Of a stretch of 59,251 bases of DNA, positions 38,560 to 48,500 are shown in pieces. The stretch's first letter is position 1; each line of letters begins with the position of its first letter. The stretch comes from Haplosporangium gracile (lineage: Eukaryota > Mortierellomycota > Mortierellomycetes > Mortierellales > Mortierellaceae), in the NCBI GenBank assembly GCA_015499985.1, contig JAAAUF010000065.1:17231-76481 (forward strand), read 5' to 3'. Under the pieces are notes generated by a model. It did no database searches. It was not told where the DNA came from and saw only the letters and a program-made list of their open reading frames with translations. Both the position numbers and the translations under genes were made by a program.

Positions 38560-40338
38560 ATGGGAGTACTTAACCGCGAAGAAGGCTTGCAGACATACGA
38601 ATACAACGACGATGGCATTGTGACCGATTCCTCTGAGGTTCAGGTAAATCAATTTTGTGACCCGAGTCGAGCATGTGCCAAACAACCCTCTCCATTTCGT
38701 ACTTTTTTTTTTGTTCATGGAACTTGTGAAGAAAACTTAACGAGGAAACACTTCCTTCCTCTGCTATTTTGCTAGCTCGAGACAGAAGAGAGTATCCGCC
38801 GCGTTTTCTTTCCGTACACCCAGGAGAGTCCAATGCCACTGCCTATTGCCAGGTAGGCCCGTTTCCTTTATGCGTCTGCGTGTTGTTCTTCGTGCCTCGT
38901 GAACACCTTGCGTTGACCCCTGAGAAAATTTCCAATTGACAAGCCATGCGCCTTTTTTTTTTCTCAATTCTGCGCATACTACAAAAGTCTTGAGTTGAGG
39001 AAGCTTCGCCATGTCAAATACGTTCTGGCCGCACTCGACAAACTTGCCAGTCACTGGGTCGCCCTCGATGCCAGCAAACCCTGGCTCTGCTACTGGATTC
39101 TTCACGCACTCGATTTGCTCGGTTATAGGATCCCTGAACGCCTTGCAGTCAGGGCCATCTCGACCATGCAGCATATTCAATCGCCTACAGGAGGGTTCGG
39201 TGGTGGACCCGGACAGGAAGCTCACTTGGCAACCACCTATGCTGCCGTCAACACGCTGGCTATTATTGGAACTAAGGAGGCATACGACGTGATTAACAGG
39301 GGGACTCTGAAAGAATTCCTTATGAGCGTAAAGCAAAAGGATGGTTCGTTTACGATGACGGTTGGAGGAGAGGTCGATGTCCGAGGAAGTTACTGTGCCA
39401 TGTCTGCCGCGACCATTACGAACATTGTGACCCCAGAGTTGACGGCTAACGCGGCCGAGTTCATTGCTCGGTGTCAGACCTACGAGGGCGGAATTGGTGG
39501 ATTCCCTGGGGTGGAGGCGCATGCTGGCTATACCTTTTGTGGATTGGCAGCATTGGAGTTGCTGGAAAGGACCGATATCTTGAACCTGGATACATTTACG
39601 AAATGGAGTAGCAGTCGCCAGATGTCGATGGAGGGTGGATTCCAGGGTAGGACGAACAAACTGGTCGATGGCTGCTATGCCTTCTGGACTGGCGGTATCT
39701 TCCCCATCTTGGGCAAGATGCTTGAAACTGCTGGTCAGGACCTGGAAGCACTGGACTTTGTCTATGATCGAGGTACGTCCAGGACAAAAGTGTTGAGGAG
39801 TTTCTATGAAGGAACGTTACACTTGACGGCAAACTAACCTCACTTCCTCGCTCGCAACTACTTTTGTGTATAGATGGTCTGCAGGAATACCTCTTGGCAG
39901 CATGTCAGTCCAAGCAAGGGGGCCTCCGTGACAAACCTTCAAAGTAAGGCACACTCAACAATACAGACGAAATCACTTTTTGTATAGTATTACCGACTTT
40001 CGACACGACACTAACTGTCAATTATTCTGTTTTGCCCTACAAGGTCTGTTGATTACTATCACACATGCTACTGCCTCAGCGGACTGTCTCTCTCACAGCA
40101 TCAAATTTCGTTCAGACACGAGCTCAAGGACATTGCACCTGGAGGACTTTCGGCTTTGCTCTGGTCCGAGAACTATGACAAGAGGAGAGTGGTGGGCTCA
40201 CCTTCGAATGTTTTGGAAACCACTCATCCTGTCTTGAACATTCGGATGGACAAGGTCAGGAAAGCATTCTTGCACTATTACGGCAAGGCTGCCGAGGACG
40301 TAATCGAGGAAGTTGACATCGAGATTATTCGCAGCTAA
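38560..40338 (+). CDS. RAM1: Protein farnesyltransferase beta subunit
   Basis: Five exons (38560-38643, 38776-38852, 38988-39772, 39874-39943, 40044-40338) join in phase to 436 residues, equal to the family norm. The alpha-alpha barrel repeats are visible: PTGGFGGGPGQEAHLATTYA, GSYCAMSAATI, YEGGIGGFPGVEAHAGYTFC and MEGGFQGRTNKLVDGCYAFW. The zinc ligands are present: Asp and Cys in VDGCYAFW and His in DYYHTCYCLSG. The tail THPVLNIRMDKV is typical of farnesyltransferase rather than geranylgeranyltransferase beta subunits. With the alpha subunit it farnesylates CaaX proteins such as Ras and mating pheromones. Its stop codon is only 59 nt from the stop of the convergent RING gene. Confidence 0.95.
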
Positions 40339-40397
40339 GCGAAAGTATTATAAAACCAAAAGCACTTTTTTTTATTATTATTTTAAGAGTCCATTGG

Positions 40398-43235
40398 TCA
40401 TGCTCTGAAGATGTGAAGAAGCTTGACGACATACTCGCGGCAAATGGGGCACACTCGTGGTCCCTCCATGATTTTCTTGCCACTACAAAGATCGCACATA
40501 CAACAAAAAAAGCGTGTTAGTAGCTGGAGGACACCAAGCACGTACAGTGGTTACATAGTTGCGGATATATAACGTACCAGTCCATGCAAGTGGACATGTG
40601 GCCACAGTTGAGCATCACGCAGTTCAAGGACGCTTCAAAGCAAATCTTGCAGAGATGCTCATCGTCAGTCGTCGAAGGCTGTTCTCCTCCGTTGGCAGCA
40701 GATCCAGCTGATGATGGCTTTTGTGGCTGTTGTTGTTGCTGTTGCTCCTGCTGTTGCTTTTGCTGTTCCTGCTGCTCGCTCTGCTTCCTGGCTGTCTCCT
40801 GTTCATTGAAAATCCGTACCTGTTCAGCTTTGATGCTAATCATGAGCTTCTGCAGCTGACTGACCAGGTCAGACTTCTCGACGACTCCGACATAGGAGAC
40901 AAAGTTGGTGTCCAATAAGGATTTGATGATCTTGACTGAAAGAGTGGACGGATCGACATTTTCAGAGACGATCTCTTCGATAGTCAGCAGACTGGTGCTG
41001 TGCTCTGTTTGTGGTCCTCGGTTGGACTGCCGTGGAAGTCGAGAGGAATGGGATGATGGTGTTGGTGTCTCAGAGCTTTGAGGACTCGTAGAGTCTTGGC
41101 GTGAGTGCGAAGAAGAATAGGATGTAGAGCCTGATTCTGAACCAAAGGTTGAGTAATCGTTGCGATCTTGAGGTGCTCTTGGTCCACGAGGAGATGTCTC
41201 TGGTGTTGGTGACACTGGCCTCGACTGAGATGAGGTGCTGGAGGACGCGGATCTGAATGTTGCCTGAGGTCGAGGAGTTTCTGGAGCTGTAGATGACGAA
41301 GCTGGACGCGATGCAGTTGGTCGAGCTGGCTGAGGCTTAGCCTGAGGAGTGGGTGTTGATTTTGACGCCGCCAAGGGAATAGATGTTGGTTGTGGCGCCG
41401 CTTGAGGAGTAGGTGTTGGTCGTGGCGACGCTTGAGGAGTAGGCTGAGTTTGAGGTGCCGCATGTGGCGTGGGTTTTGGTGAAGGTGTCGTTTGATGCCT
41501 GGACTGAGAACCCTGCGAATTATTGAAGCCATAAGTGGTATTGGGCGTATAACTCGTTGAACTACTAGCTGTACCGGATGTTGGGTACGAAGCAGGTTGG
41601 GGCTGTTGAGTATAGTGTTGGTGCTGCTGCTGCTGCTGCTGGTTGTGAAAGTATTGGTTCTGGTTATATTGCTGTTGGTACGGCTGCTGCTGAGCCTGAG
41701 GTTGAGATTGAGGTTGAGGTTGAGATTGCTTCTCATAATAGGGCGTTCCTTGTTGAAAGCTTGCGAAAGGGTGCTGTTGCTGTCCCTGCTGAGGAGGATA
41801 TTGCTGATAAACCTGCTGGTAGTACGTTTGGTTGTTCTGGTGGTATTGAGCATTAGTTGTCTGATAGTTTGCCTGCGCGCCCTGAGTGAATGGACGTTGT
41901 TGGTACTGAGTATGACCACTGAAGGTCGAATAGCCTCCTTGCTCCGGCATCGCTCCAGGTGAGTAAACTGTATAGTATCCTTGAGTTGGCGGAGGAGACC
42001 CTGCTGGGAAGAATGTAGGGGCTACTCCTGTAGGAGGTGCATAAGGATGAGTGCTCGGGGTAGGCATGGCTTGATGTGGTGTTGTTCCTGGCTGTGGAGT
42101 GGGCATAGCCGGATAACCATACTGCTGTTGCTGGTAAGGCGGAGATTGAGGTTGCTGTGTAAAGTTAACGGATCCTTGTCTGGTTTGTTGAGGATGAGGC
42201 TGCGGTTGGGGTTGGGGTTGTGGATGATAAGACTGGGGCCTCGGGGCCTCCTGAGGGGTTTGAGCGGAAGTAGAAGTTGGTTCTGGTCGCTGAGGAGGCC
42301 TTGGTGGGGCGTCGTCGTTACCAAAGAGTTTTGCGAAGAACTTGTCCAAGTCCCAGAAGCGCTCTTCGCCTGACCCTTGCGGCAAATGCGACGAAGTCGA
42401 ATAGATTTCCTCCTCAATCCTGGTTGATTTTTCGACTGTGTCCGGCGTGTTCTTCCTAAAGTACACCTCCGACTCCTCTGGCAATGGTCTGTTTTCCTGA
42501 ATAGCCTTGATGAGCTCTATTAGTACAGGAATATCAATTCAGTATTTTACTTTGGAAAAAATTGTCATAATTCTGTTCAACAGCAAGATGTTTACCTTGT
42601 TTTTCTAGCATTCCATGAGTGGAGATGTTGTACGAGGTAAGGTATCGCTTCAGAGTTTTGATGTTGAGCTTTGCCAAGGCTGCGTCATCCATTTTGTAAA
42701 CTATGTAAGGCACGAGGAAAAAAAAGCAACTGGTGAGAACTGAAGGGTGCTACTGCAATCTTTATAGTTGCAAAGCAACGCATTCTACGATGTACACATA
42801 CCATAGAGGAAATGGGAGCAATACCCACAGCAGCGGACGGGTCTATGTTAATAACAAAAATGAATGACTGTTAAGCTAAGCTATGACGCGAAAGGAACGA
42901 TTAAAACTGCGACATGATAACTTAAAGAGACTTACTTAGTGTATCCGAACTGAGGCAGTCGAGTCTTAAAGCTGCTGCAGTCCTTACACACTTGGACACC
43001 TGTATTAAAATGACGAGAGGGGGATTATCCCCGTGGCGGAGGGAGTGCGAATAAACCAGCTGATGAGCATGGGAATGCAAGTCGACACACATGGAGAAGC
43101 GAATACGTTATGGGTCAATCACATACCGCAGTTATGGCAATTTTTTCTCTTTGTCTTGAAACTCTTTCCGCAACGGTCACAGCTCGGAGCAAGCATGTCG
43201 ACCTTGAGGATAGGCACGATGTGATGGGATGCCAT
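40398..43235 (-). CDS. FYVE-like and RING-finger E3 ubiquitin ligase (RNF34/rififylin type)
   Basis: Six exons (43235-43127, 42999-42936, 42842-42802, 42700-42596, 42516-40578, 40482-40398) join in phase to 780 residues. Residues about 18-72 form a FYVE-related zinc finger (CDRCGKSF, KNCHNCG, CKDC, CCGYC) that lacks the basic RHHCR motif needed for PI3P binding, as in animal CARP proteins. A small helical SAP-like segment follows (ALAKLNIKTLKRYLTSYNIS). About 500 residues of Gln/Pro/Ser/Tyr-rich disorder come next, and a second helical segment near 655-700. The C-terminal C3HC4 RING is at 729-771 (CKICFEASLNC, CGHMSTCMDCG, CPICREYV). Order and RING sequence fit the RNF34/rififylin family, which ubiquitinates apoptosis and signalling proteins in animals. 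The Q-rich centre is much longer than in animal members. Confidence 0.88.
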
Positions 43236-44290
43236 TTGCTGGAGTGAGCGGATGTGAATGGGTGGCGGAGGGATGAATGGAGGAAGTGGCAGAATAAAAG
43301 GCGCGGGCTAGTAGATGAGCAGGAAAGAGTTCAGGACTGTTGAAAGGCGGCAATTGGTCCAATATGTCAGAAATGGGCCACATGTTGAGTATTTGCTCTG
43401 AATTGGAGTCGTGGCAGTGCACACTGAGCCTGCATGTCGCCGCTCTATACCTGCCAAACGAGAAATTTGATGCATGAACCGCTTTTTCGTCTGCATTCAT
43501 TCTATGTATCGATTTGTTTGGAATGTTTAAAAGAATGAGCAACGTCTAGGTCCATCCCATATCTTTCGCGGCCATTCAACTTATTTTATATATATTCGCG
43601 AGGTTGGTAAGAAACAGAGTGCCCCCGACCGAAGGACGGCCACGTGAGGTGGCACACTGTCCCCAGATAACAACATATCGAATGCAAGCAGAACTTTGTA
43701 ATAAGGGAGAGTAAGCTGCTGCTGCAGAAGAGAACCAGTAATGGAAGCGATGCCCTGGCGCTGTTCCATTCCACCGATGCGAAAACACTGTGATCTGAGG
43801 CTACTGAGGCTAATCAAAACACGTACAATGTTCCATGTTTCAAGGTAATAAGAGTCTCCGACCAAGTATATGCAAAAAGATGGATGAACAATGTCCTGTT
43901 CTTCAGCCGTTGTTGATCAACTTAACGCGCTTGGTATTGATATCTGCTCCTTAGTGCGCAGAATAACTCTTGCCTTGCGGAGCAAAAGCGCTGATAAGGT
44001 AAAGGGGCATTGATTAATATGGGTCGATATGCATTGAACAATGCGCTCATTGTGTTCATGTAAGGAAGAAGAAAAGACGCGCAGAGATTCAACCAAAATA
44101 ATTGTGTGAGAAAGAGTGAGAAGAAGAAAGTGCAAATTCAATAATCAGGCGCACACACGGTTGTTCCAATAAAAAAAAACCCCCGGTTCAAGGATCGCTC
44201 CGGAGCTGGTTCCCCTAACCACCGATTCTTGAAATGTTCGTTCGCAGCCCTCGCTTCAGGCAGCCCTCGCAAAGTCATGTTCATGGCCAC
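43236..44290. other. Gene-free region between the RING gene and the expansin-like gene
   Basis: About 1.05 kb with no supported gene. It contains the RING gene promoter and an AT-rich element with TATATATA at about 43588. Open minus-strand frames at 43570-43865 overlap in all phases and show no conserved features. Confidence 0.5.
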
Positions 44291-44298
44291 TATAAAAT
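44291..44298 (+). promoter_or_regulatory. TATA box of the expansin-like gene
   Basis: TATAAAAT lies 83 nt upstream of the ATG at 44374, followed by a CT-rich leader. A clear TATA box at this spacing suggests an inducible, strongly expressed secreted-protein gene. Confidence 0.6.
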
Positions 44299-44373
44299 GT
44301 TGCCCAGCGATTGCCCTCAAATTACTTCTTCACTTCATTCATCTTCACCCCCATCATCTTTATCATATTCACT

Positions 44374-44850
44374 ATGGCCCCTATTGTCACCTTTGCCCTC
44401 ATAGCCGCTACGCTTTTGGGAGCCATGTCTACTCCAGTCTCACACGACGCTAAGGTAGATGTTGCAGCTCTCAACATCAAGTACTCCGGCTTTAGCACCA
44501 TCGCCACCGAGCAGTTCCACCATAGTACCTACGGTGATATCGAATACTCCTCGAGTGATGCCGTCGTCGCCATCAACGCTGTCCAGTTTAGTAGTTCCAA
44601 ACATGGACCATCCACTTGTGGCAAATATGTCAAGGTCAATTGCGCCGATACCGACTCCACCCGTTACATTTACAAGTCCGTTGATGTCTGCAAAGACTGC
44701 AAAAAGAACTCGCTCTTGATCTCCGAGAGAGCATTGAGTCAGTTCTCTAACCAGTATTGTCTCCCTATCGATTGGGAGCTGATCGAGGATGCAGAGGAGG
44801 ATGAAGACGACAACGTTCATACCTCCAAGTCTGAGTTCAAGCCCGAGTAA
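44374..44850 (+). CDS. Secreted expansin/RlpA-like (double-psi beta-barrel) protein, N-terminal part
   Basis: A single exon gives 158 residues. It starts with a signal peptide (MAPIVTFALIAATLLGAMS). The body has the DPBB arrangement: DAVVAINAVQF, then CGKYVKVNC, then YKSVDVCKDC and SLLISERALSQF, ending LPIDWELI. An acidic linker follows (EDAEEDEDDN) before the stop TAA at 44848-44850. Just past the stop the same frame continues with another DPBB start (RGRGTWFSDTRGSCGVDF). The stop may therefore be a mutation that cut a two-domain protein, or this may be the mature one-domain product. Fungal members of this family are wall-associated or plant-interaction proteins, usually without enzymatic activity. 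Confidence 0.7.
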   Translation: MAPIVTFALIAATLLGAMSTPVSHDAKVDVAALNIKYSGFSTIATEQFHHSTYGDIEYSSSDAVVAINAVQFSSSKHGPSTCGKYVKVNCADTDSTRYIYKSVDVCKDCKKNSLLISERALSQFSNQYCLPIDWELIEDAEEDEDDNVHTSKSEFKPE

Positions 44851-45190
44851 AAGTCTTCTGGTCACTACGCCGATCGCACCTACCGCGGCCGTGGGACCTG
44901 GTTCAGTGACACCAGAGGATCATGTGGGGTTGACTTTTCCTAAAAGACGAGATGATTGTGGCCTTGAACGAGGCTCAGCAGGGAGAGCAGTGTGGCTCTG
45001 GTTCCCAGTGCTTCAAGAAGATCCGCGTTTCGGTCAAGAGCGATCCTTCAAAAGTGTCGTTGTCCGCGTCGTCGATACTTGTCCTCACCGCTACTGCAGC
45101 TACGGCCAGCTGGATCTCTCCCAGGTGGCTTTCAAAAAGTTTGCTCCCATGTCCAAGGGTGTCCTTGACCTCGAATGGTCTTTCGTCTAA
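44851..45190 (+). pseudogene. Decayed second expansin-like domain
   Basis: Directly after the stop at 44850 the same frame reads RTYRGRGTWFSDTRGSCGVDF and ends at a stop at about 44941. The domain then continues in another frame (DEMIVALNEAQQGEQCGSGS, CFKKIRVSVKSDPSK). From about 45053 it continues in a third frame (SVVVRVVDTCPHRYCSYGQL, DLSQVAFKKFAPMSKGVLDL, ending EWSFV and a stop at 45190). Put together these are the successive blocks of one complete DPBB domain. Both shifts fall at runs of four A residues. The three frame breaks (stop, shift, shift) make a functional product unlikely unless they are sequence errors. Confidence 0.72.
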
Positions 45191-45567
45191 CGGTAACACC
45201 TGTATGTACCCCTGTATCATACTGTATTACGACAAAATAAATTCATTCGCGTTCCTGGACCTGAACGGGTCACGTGCGGCGGCCTCAATTGCGGTGGCTT
45301 TGCGGCTACAGAAACGAACTTCTTTTGATGCTGCTCTGGTCTTTACCTTTCAACCTTCGCCTCCCCTCTGCTTGTTGTCGTTGTTGACACTTAGTGGCAA
45401 TCCTTTTTCGCATTAGCAGTTTGCAGGAGACCGTTCAGGACATCTAAGAAACGATTCCTCACGCGAAAAAATAACCTTCAGGAAAACAAGCAAAGGAATC
45501 GACCGACAAACAAAAGACGCCAATTTTTAGTGCCGAGACAATAAGGAATCCAACCAACTAGTCCACC
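45191..45567. other. Intergenic region upstream of CFT1
   Basis: This 377-nt region serves as the CFT1 promoter. A CACGTG palindrome (E-box, bHLH or Cbf1-type site) lies at 45272-45277 within a G/C-richer patch. No other element was recognised. Confidence 0.5.
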
Positions 45568-48500
45568 ATGTCGATGTACACGCTCGCCAAGGAGCTCTTC
45601 CCGCCCACAGGCATCGAGCGTGTAGTCCGATGCAACTTTATTCGACCCGACTTCCTTAATGTGATCGTGTCCAAGTCGACTGTCCTCGAGGTGTACAATT
45701 TTACAGAACCTGCTCAAGCTGATCAGCTGCCTCGATTGGAGTTAGTGGCAAGCTATAGGTTTAATGGTGTTATCACGTCAATGGGAGTTATTCGGACGAG
45801 CTCTTCAGGTCAGCATGGACTTGACAGCATCTTGGTCAGCTTCAAGGACGCCAAGGTTTGTTCCTTTCCTCTCAGACGGTATAATAGGCGCGCTCCAAGG
45901 GGTACCATTAATAAAATGCATTGTTTTCTTTCACATTACCAACCTATGCCTCTTCTGTATTTGTTCAATTGCACCCTTTTTCCTACTCTGTCGGGAAACC
46001 ACCAATTAGATGTCCCTGTTGGAGTGGTCCTTCTCGACTCATAGCATTGTCACAGTGTCGATTCATTACTACGAGCGTGATGATTACAAGGTATATATCC
46101 AAGCAGTCAGCCCACAGATCAGACGTTGAAATGGCGATTTGACAAGGCGATACTGACTTACCCTGATTATTGCTCTGCTTATTATAGCAAGAGTTTCTGA
46201 ACAACTCGCATCCAACAGAAATCCGCGTGGATCCATCGCGACGCTGCGCTGTCCTTGCATTTTACGGAGATCGACTTGCAGTGCTGCCTTTTAGACAGGA
46301 TGAAATTACAATTGGCGAGGAGGACGACGCGTCCAAGTAAGGCCTTTTGGCAAGGAAACTTGATAAAGGGTCTATCACGATATACCGTCAGGAACTATAA
46401 GGTACTAACCCGCATTGTTCCCTATCACGCACTCTTTAGGAAGTGGCCATATCTGCCAAGTTATGTCATGTCGCTCTCTGACATTGACTCCAAAATCAAG
46501 AATGTTATCGATATGGTCTTTCTCTACGACTTTTTCGAACCTACACTCGCCATTCTCTACTCACCTCAACAAACATGGACCGGGTAAGGTGACTGGTGCA
46601 AACAGGATGGTTGTATTGTTTCGTGAAATGAAAAAGTAGAACAGCTGACCTCATTTTTAACTATCTCTCTTTTTAGGCGATTGGCAGTTCGTAAGGATAC
46701 ATGCTCGCTTGTGGTTGTTTCTTTGGATATTACGCACAAGGTCTACCCTATCATCTACTCGATCGACAATCTGCCATATGACTGCACCAAAATCATCGCC
46801 ATGCCGAAGCCCGTTGGAGGACTTTTGGTGGTGTCCGCCAACGCACTCATTCATCTCGATCAAGGATCGTCAGGCATGGGAGTTGCTGTCAACGGCTATG
46901 CACCATTGGTAACAAACTTCCCTCTGCAGTCTCAATGCCACTTTGATATTGCTCTGGAAGGCTCGCAGCATGTGTTCCTGGCACCGGATCAAATTCTTTT
47001 TACACTCAGGAACGGCGACATGTACGTGATTGAGCTTCAGCAGGAGGGACGTTCGCTCTCGGGATTCAAAATTGAGAAGGCAGGAACAAGCATGCAAACG
47101 TCTTGCAAATGTGCTCTCGGTGCAGGATACTACTTTGTTGGCTCTCGCTATGCCGATTCTATGCTGATCAAATACTCTACCAAGGATCAAGTCAAGGTAC
47201 GCCCTCATCCTTTACTATGTCGCGCTTCAGAACTCTTTTTTGCTGTAGGGTAGGGTAGAGTTGAATATTAATTGCTCTGACGTCTTTTACCTATATGCTA
47301 TTAGAAGAAGAAAAAGACAGCCCCGATTCCAATCAACTCGATGGATCTGGACAACGGTAAGTATGTGCTCAGGTACGCGTGCACCGGTGGCGTTGAATGG
47401 AGAAGGATTAGAGATTNNNNNNNNNNAACTCATACTGCCTTCGCCTCGCTACGTAGAGTTGTATGGACAAGTTGCAGAGCCAGTCGCGGATCAAAAGGCT
47501 GACAAGTCCAAGGACGAGATCGAGGACGCAATGGATGCAGGGGAGTCAAAATGGCAGTTTGAGATCTGCGACACTATCACAAACACTGGACCTATTATTG
47601 CATCAGACATTGGACAGCGGGCTAGCAATGTAAGTAGCCCGTGTTGTATGGTATTTGTTGTTCTGCACTATGAACCGATAGGAGCAATACCTAACATATC
47701 TCTTGTTACCCTTTGAAAACTCTTTTAGGAATCGGTAAAGCAACGTGCTAGAAAAAAAAACTAATAGAGAGTATCTATTTAAGAATTGGATCTAACAGGA
47801 CTTCCACTATTTTTGACTTTGTAGCATGCCGACTTTCCTCCACAGCACGAACTTGTAGCCGCCACTGGATCAGGACACAACGGTGCCCTCGTGGTATTCC
47901 AGGTATAGCACTAACTGTTGCTCCCTATCGCAATGACAAAGCTCACTGATGAAGCACCTATTGACAATACTTCTCGCCACGCTCACAACCATTTAGAGAA
48001 ATATCCGTCCAGATGTTGTACGATCAACAGAGGCGTTGGCTGGATCCGATTCTTTGTGGACTGTTTACTGTCGCAAGGAGATCATCTTTGAAGGCGTTTC
48101 ACAGTTCGAGAGCCGTACAGGATCAGGAACAGGAGGGGGTGACGACGATAACTATGACAAACTGTTGATCGTGTCAAGAGCAAACAACACTCTGGTACAA
48201 CCACATGCTTAGACTTTTGGCAATATGTGTCGGACCTTTGAACTTCAAGGCTTAACTTAACAATGTAATTGATTTACGTTCTAGGTACTGGCAACTTCAG
48301 GAGACGATTTGCGACAGTTGCCAAATTCTCAGTTCTTCGTGCAAGGCCCCACCATTGCCATTGGATCGATTCTGGAAGAGACACGGATAGTGCAGGTCTA
48401 TGCTGGAGGTGTCCGTCTCTTGAATGCAGGTAAGCCAGCCCACGCGTTTTTCCTGCATAGTTGATGGCGTTTATAAGGATAGCATTTCGCTCACTCACGA

